Source: an uncultured bacterium
Lineage (GTDB): Bacteria > Bacillota > Clostridia > Oscillospirales > Acutalibacteraceae
Length of the DNA: 15,000 bases
Assembly: GCA_934875675.1 (NCBI GenBank)
Contig: CAKXIK010000060.1
Location: 1 to 15,000 of the forward strand
Reading direction: 5' to 3'
The translations under genes were made by a program, and so were the position numbers. A model generated the notes under the pieces. The model worked only from the letters and a program-made list of their open reading frames with translations, did not search any database and was not told the origin of the DNA. Below are positions 6,987-13,475 of this stretch, in pieces; position 1 is the first letter of the stretch, and the number at the start of each line of letters is the position of its first letter.

Positions 6987-8211
6987 CATGGTGGGGCAAA
7001 GTCACTTGATTGGACCCGGAAAACCGTTAAGACGGATCGTAGAATCAGGTCAGGTGCCAAATCTTATTTTTTACGGTCCTTCCGGTGTTGGAAAAACGAC
7101 ACTTGCGGGAATCATTGCTGGTGTGACCAACCGCAAGCTGTTTCGCTTGAACGCTACCACTGCGTCTACAGCTGATATTAAGGGCATTGCCTCAGAATCG
7201 GAATCTCTTGGTGCACAGAATGGCATCCTGCTCTATTTGGATGAGATTCAGTATTTTTCCAAAAAGCAGCAGCAGACGTTGTTGGAGCATATTGAAAATG
7301 GGAAAATTACACTGATTGCGTCCACGACTGAAAACCCGTACTTCTATGTCTACAGTGCAATTTTAAGTCGCTCCACCGTTTTTGAGTTCAAGGATGTGAC
7401 CCCCGACGAAATAGAAAAAGCGGTGTGCCGTGCATTTGAATTTTTGCGCGCGGAGGGGGAAACTCCGATTGAACTGCAGAAGGGCGTTGAACGGCAGATT
7501 TCAATTTCCTGTGGCGGAGATGTTCGAAAAGCCATGAATGCGGTGGAGCTTAGCGTGCTTTCCGCTCAGCTGCAGCGCGACGGCAGTCGGTTGGTTACCG
7601 TTGCAGAGGTGGAAGGTCTTTCCCAAAAAGCAACGATGAAATACGATAAAAGCGATGATGCGCATTATGATGTTCTTTCCGCATTTCAAAAATCGATGCG
7701 TGGTTCTGACCCGGATGCAGCTTTGCATTATCTGGCACGTTTGCTGGAGGCGGGCGATCTCCCTTCTGCCTGCCGCCGGTTGATTGTTTGTGCGTGTGAG
7801 GACGTCGGACTTGCCTACCCGATGATTATTCCGATCGTGAAGGCAGCAGTTGATTCTGCACTGCAGGTTGGCCTACCGGAAGCGCGTATTCCCCTTGCCG
7901 ATGCAGTTGTACTGGTGGCAACTTCGCCAAAATCAAATTCCGCATATGTGGGGATTGATCGTGCGATTGCTGACATCCGCGCAGGAAAAAGCGGACCAAT
8001 TCCGCGTCAGCTGCAAAACAAGCATTTCGACGGTGCCGATAATCAGAGGCCGGGTCAGTTTTATCAGTATGCACACAGCTTTGAACATCACTGGGTCAAA
8101 CAGCAATATTTGCCCGATTCACTGAAGAATGCCGTTTATTATGAATACTCAGACAATAAAAACGAGCAGGCAGCAAAGATTTATTGGGATGCAATTAAAA
8201 CAGAGCGCTGA
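6940..8211 (+). CDS. rarA: Replication-associated recombination protein A (AAA+ ATPase)
   Basis: A 423-residue AAA+ protein of the RarA/MgsA/WRNIP1 family, related to clamp loaders. It acts at stalled replication forks in the cytoplasm. The start is ATG at 6940 (MAAPLADRLRPQTLDDMVGQ, the conserved family opening), with AAAGGGGAG upstream. Motifs are Walker A GPSGVGKTT (about 46-53), Walker B LLYLDEI (97-103), the sensor stretch ASTTENPYF (127-135) and arginine finger in LSRS (about 144). The C-terminal MgsA/RarA tetramerisation region is complete, with ACEDVGLAYP, LPEARIPLADAV, ATSPKSNSAY and a YQYAHSFEHHWVKQQYLPD tail. The family DEIH reads DEIQ here. The length is normal. It starts inside the end of the GNAT gene. 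No convincing terminator was seen in the 26 bases before the convergent gene. Confidence 0.95.
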   Translation: MAAPLADRLRPQTLDDMVGQSHLIGPGKPLRRIVESGQVPNLIFYGPSGVGKTTLAGIIAGVTNRKLFRLNATTASTADIKGIASESESLGAQNGILLYLDEIQYFSKKQQQTLLEHIENGKITLIASTTENPYFYVYSAILSRSTVFEFKDVTPDEIEKAVCRAFEFLRAEGETPIELQKGVERQISISCGGDVRKAMNAVELSVLSAQLQRDGSRLVTVAEVEGLSQKATMKYDKSDDAHYDVLSAFQKSMRGSDPDAALHYLARLLEAGDLPSACRRLIVCACEDVGLAYPMIIPIVKAAVDSALQVGLPEARIPLADAVVLVATSPKSNSAYVGIDRAIADIRAGKSGPIPRQLQNKHFDGADNQRPGQFYQYAHSFEHHWVKQQYLPDSLKNAVYYEYSDNKNEQAAKIYWDAIKTER

Positions 8212-8237
8212 TTTTTTAAGTGTGGTTAGTTTGTGTT

Positions 8238-8849
8238 TTATGGTTCAAGTTTTGTAGGCTGCGAAAAGATGATTTGTGCAGTAGCAGTCTGGGCGGCATT
8301 GAGTTTTTCAATTTTCTTGTTTTGTCGATCCAGCAAATAAAGATCCACGGTTTCCCAAATTGCAAATGTACCCGCAATGTTAATCAGGTCGGTAATAAAC
8401 TGTCCCTTGCTGTTTCTGGCAAGATAATAAGAAAAAACAAGCAGTGCTGCACCAAAAGTAAACAGGCCCATCATGGTGAGCAAGTTCATTCTTAAATCCT
8501 GCTTTTTGTCCTCGAGTACTAATCCGTAATGCCCACGGATTGTTTTCTGCAGAACATTCTGTTGCTCAGCGGTTGCATGCTCAATCTCAAATTGTAGAAT
8601 CACCGGGTGCCGCAGAGGAAAGTGATAAATTACCGCATCCAGGTAGTCGGTAAAATCAAGACTAAGCTCCTCGTGTCCTTTGACACAAAATTGTGAAAAT
8701 GCATCTGCGGTCGTGTTCAGATGAATATGGATGATCGCGTTTTCGCTTGTATCCAAATAGTGTGATTCAATATAACTTGGCTTGTCGAAGCTTGCTTCTT
8801 TATATTTTTTGAACTTGGATGAGAAAAATCGAATCATTTTAACAACCAT
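8238..8849 (-). CDS. Unrecognised protein with two membrane helices
   Basis: About 203 residues from the ATG at 8849 (MVVKMIRFFSSK) or 199 from the ATG at 8837. An AAAGG lies one base before the first and 13 before the second, so the start is uncertain. A longer in-frame extension upstream to 8972 looks non-coding in composition. The first 125 residues look soluble and mixed alpha/beta, with the stretch HIHLNTTADAFSQF and many acidic residues. Two hydrophobic helices follow (roughly LLTMMGLFTFGAALLVFSYY and ITDLINIAGTFAIWETVDLYLL), then a basic/polar tail. I do not recognise a family and assign no function. It is convergent with rarA (26 bases between stops) and lies downstream of the polysaccharide deacetylase gene on the same strand. 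Confidence 0.72.
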   Translation of the reverse strand: MVVKMIRFFSSKFKKYKEASFDKPSYIESHYLDTSENAIIHIHLNTTADAFSQFCVKGHEELSLDFTDYLDAVIYHFPLRHPVILQFEIEHATAEQQNVLQKTIRGHYGLVLEDKKQDLRMNLLTMMGLFTFGAALLVFSYYLARNSKGQFITDLINIAGTFAIWETVDLYLLDRQNKKIEKLNAAQTATAQIIFSQPTKLEP

Positions 8850-9053
8850 ACCTTTCGGAACTTTACTTTTCCATAGGTTATATCGGCAAAAGATTAAAAG
8901 CGGTTTTGTCGTAGAATGTTTATTTTTAATGTATTTCCCACCCGAAACGGCAATATGTATCATGTTTTGCAACCGAATTTTGCGAAGGATTCGAAATTTT
9001 GATCTTACAGGATATGAACAAATGCAATGAGCACACTGCAGATTTCATTAACC

Positions 9054-9132
9054 ATAAAAGACGGGCAGGAAACACATGAGAAATGAGGCAGCCGGTGGAA
9101 TGGGAATTTGCCGGTTGTGTATTTCCTTCCCG
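9054..9132 (-). terminator. Long imperfect hairpin, possible terminator of the polysaccharide operon
   Basis: The left arm (9062-9076, CGGGCAGGAAACACA) pairs with the right arm (9116-9132) with one mismatch and a two-base bulge, leaving a loop of about 40 bases. Read on the minus strand, the stem is followed by TCTTTTA, so it could end transcription coming from the deacetylase gene. The large loop is unusual for an intrinsic terminator. Confidence 0.35.
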
Positions 9133-9180
9133 CCACGAAGTAGTAGCTGCAAAAGCTCGCGCTAAACCTGATTCTTCCAT

Positions 9181-9201
9181 GATATCAATAATTTTGATAT
9201 C
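9181..9201. repeat. AT-rich palindrome next to the deacetylase stop codon
   Basis: GATATCAA and TTGATATC are perfect inverted arms separated by five bases, ending four bases from the deacetylase stop. There is no T-run on the minus-strand exit side, so it is not a classical terminator. It may be a processing or protein-binding site, or chance. Confidence 0.4.
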
Positions 9202-9205
9202 GAAA

Positions 9206-9898
9206 TTACTCTTTTAAATCGTAAAGCTGCGATAGTGTAACGAATTGAAAGCCATTTGCTTTCAGAGTAGGAATAATTTGTTTGAGTGCGTGTACAGTTA
9301 ATTGATTATCATCGTGAAAGATAATAATATCCTGATCTTTTACGTTGTCAAAAACGTGATTATAGATGGTCTGGATATCGGTCGCTTCCCAATCGTCGCT
9401 GTCAACATCCCATAAAACGATTTGATCTGTTGTTGAATTCGTTACCGTATCATTATATCTGCCGTAAGGCGGACGAAAATAATAGAGAGAATAATTCGGA
9501 ACTATTTTGCTGACTTTTTGCTGTGTCAAATTAATTTCGGATTGGATTTCCTGTTGGGTAAGCGTGGTAAGATCGGGGTGTGTATTGGTATGATTACCAA
9601 GCTCGTGACCGTTCTCTACAATATCTTTCAGTAAGTCCTCGTTGCCATCAATGCTTTTACCGCAGACAAAAAATGTGGCAGGAACTTGATTTTCGTACAA
9701 AATATCCAGTACTAAAGGAGTTATCTCAGGATTTGGTCCATCATCAAATGTTAACGCTACCACCGGTTTTTCCGGATCGAGGCATGTTTGAATCGGAGTA
9801 CGATATGACCTGCGAACGATTCCTAATGGCAAAACGACCGTCAGAGAAAGGATGATGAACCATAAAGAGAAAATAAAAAATGTGTTTTTTGTTTTCAT
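9206..9898 (-). CDS. Membrane-anchored polysaccharide deacetylase (NodB/CE4)
   Basis: About 230 residues from the ATG at 9898, which overlaps the stop of the upstream glycosyltransferase as ATGA and has AGGG eight bases upstream. An N-terminal signal anchor (FFIFSLWFIILSLTVVLPLGI) places the catalytic domain outside the cell. All CE4 motifs are present (residues counted from three codons further upstream): TFDDGP with D55/D56, the metal pair H106-x3-H110, RPPYGR (145-150), DVDSDDW (167-173), and the final-motif histidine H198. Family members remove N- or O-acetyl groups from chitin-like, PNAG or peptidoglycan glycans. The coupling to a processive-type glycosyltransferase suggests it modifies that enzyme's polymer, as PgaB/IcaB do for PNAG. 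The polymer is an inference. Confidence 0.92.
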   Translation of the reverse strand: MKTKNTFFIFSLWFIILSLTVVLPLGIVRRSYRTPIQTCLDPEKPVVALTFDDGPNPEITPLVLDILYENQVPATFFVCGKSIDGNEDLLKDIVENGHELGNHTNTHPDLTTLTQQEIQSEINLTQQKVSKIVPNYSLYYFRPPYGRYNDTVTNSTTDQIVLWDVDSDDWEATDIQTIYNHVFDNVKDQDIIIFHDDNQLTVHALKQIIPTLKANGFQFVTLSQLYDLKE

Positions 9899-11163
9899 TT
9901 CCAGCACCCTTTTTGTTTTAGCAGTTTTGTCACGTAACCATGCACTGAAGCAGTACTTTGAATTAGTTGAAAGCAGAATAGAAAGAATACAAAGCCAATG
10001 AAACTATTCTGAAAAGGAATTCCTAATCTTTTTTGATATCGGTATACGCTGGAGTAAAGCAAAACAGAAATAGCCATTGCCAGCAGAGTCAGGCATCCCA
10101 CCAGATAATAGTATCCGAACAGCGCCATGATGATGCCCGGAACGAAGCCAAACAGAAAGGCAAAGTCCAGATAAATGATTGAAAGATTAACAGATTCAAA
10201 ATAGCGAGAATAGCAAGAACCCTGATTCCAAGGTTTAACAGTTGAAAAGCCCTCTAGCATGCCGCCAGCCCCCCGTTTTCGTTGATTGTATAAATTTCCT
10301 AACGTTTGAGGAACCATGGTATATCCAACAGCAGACGGTTCATAAGTGGATGGTTTGCCCAATGCAAGAAGCTGATAAGTCAGAACAATGTCTTCACCCA
10401 GACAGTCTTTCCAACCACCTAAGGCACGAACGATACATGTTTGGTAAGCACTAAAAGCTCCCTGTGCAACCAGAGTGGATTGGTAACTGCCTTGAAAACG
10501 TTTGATGGCGGCAATGCTAAGCAAATAGTCGTAGATTTGCATTTTGGTGCAGATAGAGGCTTTCGCATTTTGAACAAACAGATTACCGGCGACACAGACG
10601 CTGTTCCTTGCTACAATATGATCCATAATCCGTTGAACGGCATGTTCCTCCAAGAACGTATCCGCATCAACGGTAATAAAATGTGGTGTATTGACAAAAC
10701 ATAAGCCACAGTTCAACGCGTTTGCCTTTCCAGGTATACCGCAATAGACATAATTTATACAGCAGTATGCATGACCACACCTGATCGATTGCAATATTTT
10801 TGCTTTGGTACAATCTGTGGAACCGTTATCGACAACGATTAAATGAATGCGGCCGGCGTAGGCTTGGCGACAAATGTGTGCAATTGCTTGTTGAACATTG
10901 GATTCTTCGTTGTGTGCACACATAATAATGGAAACGGTTTCATTAGTATGAGGATACTTTTTTAACTTGATATGCAGCAGGTTGGAAAAGAACATCGAAC
11001 TCATAAGGAAGCCGGGTAGTAGTGCAATACCAATAATAACCCACCATACATAAACGGCTGGCAAATAAAGAGATGCCTCTGCTGCCCACCACACCGCAGA
11101 GATAGTGGAAATAATTAACCAAACTCCTCCGAAGAGAAGTGAGCAACGAAATTTATTTTTCAA
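9895..11163 (-). CDS. Family 2 glycosyltransferase, membrane polysaccharide synthase (PgaC/IcaA-like)
   Basis: About 422 residues from the TTG at 11163, which has AGGAGGG eight bases upstream. A farther TTG at 11181 would place that site inside the gene. Two N-terminal helices (about 10-30, 40-60) precede a cytoplasmic GT-A domain with IIMCAHNEE, VVDNGSTD, the metal/donor motif VDADT (D166, D168) and the base motif GEDI (E257, D258). C-terminal helices occur at about 330-355, 357-375 and 388-408. This layout matches processive synthases of poly-N-acetylglucosamine, hyaluronan or cellulose. The usual QxxRW motif reads Q-R-K-R-G (294-298), losing the tryptophan. The next gene is a coupled deacetylase. 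The most likely product is an acetylated amino-sugar polymer, but other sugars cannot be excluded. Confidence 0.88.
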   Translation of the reverse strand: MKNKFRCSLLFGGVWLIISTISAVWWAAEASLYLPAVYVWWVIIGIALLPGFLMSSMFFSNLLHIKLKKYPHTNETVSIIMCAHNEESNVQQAIAHICRQAYAGRIHLIVVDNGSTDCTKAKILQSIRCGHAYCCINYVYCGIPGKANALNCGLCFVNTPHFITVDADTFLEEHAVQRIMDHIVARNSVCVAGNLFVQNAKASICTKMQIYDYLLSIAAIKRFQGSYQSTLVAQGAFSAYQTCIVRALGGWKDCLGEDIVLTYQLLALGKPSTYEPSAVGYTMVPQTLGNLYNQRKRGAGGMLEGFSTVKPWNQGSCYSRYFESVNLSIIYLDFAFLFGFVPGIIMALFGYYYLVGCLTLLAMAISVLLYSSVYRYQKRLGIPFQNSFIGFVFFLFCFQLIQSTASVHGYVTKLLKQKGCWK

Positions 11164-11270
11164 GAGATCTTCCCTCCTCAAAATAAAATATGCCGATGTG
11201 AGGAAGGGGTTTACAGGTGCAGATATGGTTTTAAAGGCATACGACTGACTGAGAAGAACAGCTTAAACGG

Positions 11271-11304
11271 CAAAAAAACAACGGCAGAGCAAAAAACTCT
11301 GCCG
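11271..11304 (-). terminator. Rho-independent terminator of the cotJC 3' fragment
   Basis: CGGCAGAG (11282-11289) and CTCTGCCG (11297-11304) form a perfect eight-base-pair stem with a seven-base loop. On the minus strand it is followed by TTGTTTTTTTG. It lies 17 bases after the catalase stop codon, showing that this end of the gene keeps its native downstream context. Confidence 0.9.
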
Positions 11305-11320
11305 CCGAATAGTGGTCAGG

Positions 11321-11731
11321 TTAACGTTTGGGATCAAAACCGGGGTTAAAGGCGTAAAAATTCTTGGAATCAAGTTTTTCGGTTGTCAGCCGGAGCGCTT
11401 CACCGAACCGCTGATAGTGCACAATTTCGCGCTCACGAAGAAATTTGATTGGATCACGTACATCAGGATCATCACAGAAGCGCAGAATATTGTCGTAGGT
11501 TGTGCGGGCTTTTTGTTCTGCTGCCATGTCTTCGTGCAAGTCCGTGATAGGATCTCCTTTTACAGCAAGCACAGATGCACTGAAGGGAACGCCAGAAGCA
11601 GAAGCAGGGTAAATGCCGGTGGTATGATCGACAAAATAATCAGAAAAACCACTCTTCTTAATCTCGTCCTCGGTCAGATTACGGGTCAACTGATAAACAA
11701 TTGCGCCAATCATTTCCAGATGACCGAGTTC
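11321..11731 (-). pseudogene. cotJC: CotJC-type manganese catalase, 3' part only, interrupted by an integrated element
   Basis: The frame encodes the C-terminal two thirds of a spore-coat manganese catalase (CotJC; full proteins are about 190-200 residues). It starts at ELGHLEMIGAIVYQLT and runs through AAEQKARTTYDN, FLREREIVHYQRFGEAL and a normal C-terminus. Of the five di-manganese ligands known from family structures, the E-x-x-H pair (Glu codon 11729-11731, His 11720-11722), the Glu of AAEQKAR and the His of EREIVH are present. The first helix with its Glu is missing. The frame continues only to 11749, with unrelated residues (YGCGSY), before a stop, and the serine recombinase gene begins 37 bases beyond the break. 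An ATG at 11713 could start a 130-residue stub lacking the E-x-x-H pair, with no ribosome site. The 5' part is expected beyond position 15000 at the other end of the element, where recombination could rejoin it. Confidence 0.88.
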
Positions 11732-11767
11732 GTATGAGCCACAACCATATCATTAATGATGCGAGAA
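11720..11767. other. Element/chromosome junction (attachment-site half)
   Basis: Catalase homology ends at about 11731 and the recombinase stop codon is at 11768-11770, so the crossover must lie in or next to these 48 bases. The interval includes a perfect 12-base palindrome, ATCATTAATGAT (11749-11760), on the element side, a candidate recombinase contact. The exact core dinucleotide cannot be set without the other end of the element. Confidence 0.6.
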
Positions 11768-13324
11768 TTATTTGGGTAGGCGGGGATAGAGGATAATTTC
11801 AAAAGCCTCAGGATCAGAGTGCCAGCGTCCGCTAATAAGTTTGTGATACTCAACACGGTCAATAACAGACCGTAACATTTGATTGCGTGCAGAAGGATCT
11901 TCTGTGGTCCAGTAATATTCCAATACATATTCAATGCTGGGAATAAAACTTTCTGCGGCTTTGCGTTGCCGATCCATTTCATCCTGTTTTCGTTGAACGG
12001 TAATCAAACGTGTCTTGCTGGCATCAATGCGATCAGCTAAATTTTTCGATCGATCTAAAAAAGTAGCAGTATCGTATACACCTTGTTCTAATAGATCATA
12101 CAGTTTAGATTTTTGAGATTCTAATTTTTTAACTTCTTGCTCCAGATTTTTGATGATGCTATTCGATTCAGTTTCTGCCTGCTTAGATTCCTCTGTTTCG
12201 TTCCAGGACGATTTATATTTTTCTACCCATTCTGATAGGCTTAACAATATTCTGCGTTCAACAGCACAATAATCGGCGGATACAGTGGGGCACCCCTTTG
12301 TTGCACACAAAATTACCGGCTGATGTTTTCCGCGTACATACGGCCGACGAGTCATGCTTTTACCACACTCTCCGCAATACAGCACCTTAGCTAAAGAGTT
12401 CTGAAGCGCACGATCGCGAATACATGAAGTTTCGGGCATGATTTCTATTTTCCGTTGCACATCGTTCCAAAGAGCTTCGCTAATAATTGCTTCATGGAGA
12501 CCATTAACGCACTTATAGTCTTCAGATCGCGGGCGCGAGATCGATATAATGCCATTTTGGGTCTGCTTTTTCTGAGCTCTTCGCCCCCAAACAATTTTTC
12601 CTATATACGTGGGGTTGCGCATCATTGGCTTGATGGTAGCCGGAGACCACCATTCTGCACCGGTAGGGGAAGGTATGCCCATGTCGTGTAATCGATTAAC
12701 AATCTTTTGGCAGCCGACAGGGGAGCCGTCTATACCATGCGCGTACCAGTCGAAAATAAGCCGTACAATTTGAGCTTCTTCGGGCACGATATCTAACGTG
12801 TATCCCTTTTCGTGATCCAGTTTTTTGCGTCGATAACCGTAAGGTGCCTTGTTTCCAACAAATTTACCCTCGTTAATGGACGTTTCTCTGCCGCGTTGCA
12901 AGCGTCGATTTATTGTCTTGTATTCTCGGCGGCTCATAAATAGTCCAAATTCAAAGTATTCCTCATCCGCCTCGTTATTAGGGTCATAAGTTTTATTAGG
13001 AGTAATAATTAAAGTGTTGGAATACTTAAATGCCTGAGCAACAATGCCTTGATCCATTGTATCCCCACGCGCGAGACGCTCCACTTCCATTACCAGCACC
13101 CCGTCCCAACAGCCCTGTTCTACATCATTTAAAAGCTGCTGCATTTCGGGCCGCGCAGAAATTGTTTCGCCGGATACAATTTCTCTATAGATTTTTCCGA
13201 CACTCAAATTTCTTATCTTAGCAAGATGCAATAGCGCGGATTCATGCCTGGCTAAAGTCTCTCCTTCTCCGCGGGCTTCCGCATCAGCGTCCGCTCGTGA
13301 TTTGCGTAAATAGATAGCGTACAT
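11768..13324 (-). CDS. Large serine recombinase (site-specific integrase/excisionase)
   Basis: A complete 518-residue enzyme. The resolvase catalytic domain (1-145) has nucleophile S9 in YLRKS, R7, and the R83/R86 pair in MEVERLARGD. The recombinase domain follows (about 155-300, with PYGYRRKK and NPTYIGKIVWG), then a zinc ribbon (C317, C320, C340, C345), a coiled coil (about 375-460) and a C-terminal segment. These are the parts of the phiC31/SpoIVCA/SprA group, which join attP and attB directly and need a directionality factor to excise. The start is ATG at 13324, with GGGTGA upstream. No frameshift or lost catalytic residue is seen, so it should be active. It sits at the junction with the split cotJC gene, as spoIVCA does next to sigK and sprA next to spsM. 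No convincing mother-cell (sigma E or K) promoter is visible directly upstream. Confidence 0.95.
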   Translation of the reverse strand: MYAIYLRKSRADADAEARGEGETLARHESALLHLAKIRNLSVGKIYREIVSGETISARPEMQQLLNDVEQGCWDGVLVMEVERLARGDTMDQGIVAQAFKYSNTLIITPNKTYDPNNEADEEYFEFGLFMSRREYKTINRRLQRGRETSINEGKFVGNKAPYGYRRKKLDHEKGYTLDIVPEEAQIVRLIFDWYAHGIDGSPVGCQKIVNRLHDMGIPSPTGAEWWSPATIKPMMRNPTYIGKIVWGRRAQKKQTQNGIISISRPRSEDYKCVNGLHEAIISEALWNDVQRKIEIMPETSCIRDRALQNSLAKVLYCGECGKSMTRRPYVRGKHQPVILCATKGCPTVSADYCAVERRILLSLSEWVEKYKSSWNETEESKQAETESNSIIKNLEQEVKKLESQKSKLYDLLEQGVYDTATFLDRSKNLADRIDASKTRLITVQRKQDEMDRQRKAAESFIPSIEYVLEYYWTTEDPSARNQMLRSVIDRVEYHKLISGRWHSDPEAFEIILYPRLPK

Positions 13325-13475
13325 GCGTTGTCACCCAATTTCTATAATTTTGCCCGCCCGGCTTTGTGCTGGACGGGCTTTTTTAATTCCCACTGTTTAT
13401 TGCCGCGTAGTTTGCTTATGGACTTGCTGCATGATCTGGTCAGCTGTTTCGGGAGACACCTCACGAATTAAGAAA
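13325..13475. other. Intergenic region between recombinase and membrane-protein genes
   Basis: 151 bases holding the plus-direction hairpin (listed separately) and the recombinase ribosome site. A short open minus-strand frame ending at 13397 (SPETADQIMQQVHKQ) has no good start and no ribosome site, so it is not called as a gene. It could be a decayed coding remnant. Confidence 0.4.
13352..13384 (+). terminator. Plus-direction terminator just upstream of the recombinase gene
   Basis: GCCCG (13352-13356) pairs with CGGGC (13374-13378), and the stem continues with CC/GG and GC/GC pairs across mismatches. It is followed by TTTTTT on the plus strand only. It would stop transcripts running antisense through the recombinase gene, and on the minus strand it is a hairpin in the recombinase leader. 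Confidence 0.55.

Larger units (their letters stand above)
8850..9205. other. Gene-free stretch with two inverted repeats
   Basis: No supported gene lies between the start of the two-helix membrane protein and the stop of the deacetylase. A 255-base minus-strand frame here (8926-9180) has no ribosome site and no family resemblance. The region holds a long imperfect hairpin (9062-9132) and an AT-rich palindrome (9181-9201), both listed separately. No strong promoter was found for the downstream gene. A TTGCCG box near 8890 lacks a matching -10. Confidence 0.5.

Noticed and set aside
8926..9180. An 84-codon minus-strand frame upstream of the two-helix membrane protein
   Set aside because: No ribosome site and no hydrophobic or domain pattern, and it covers the long hairpin.
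11184..11211. Sigma K-like boxes (AACC, 15 bases, CATATTTTA) upstream of the glycosyltransferase gene
   Set aside because: The implied transcription start would fall within the ribosome site, the spacing is short, and such loose motifs occur by chance in AT-rich DNA.
11710..11982. A 90-codon minus-strand frame across the junction
   Set aside because: It is an out-of-frame shadow of the recombinase C-terminus. The catalase and recombinase frames explain both sides.
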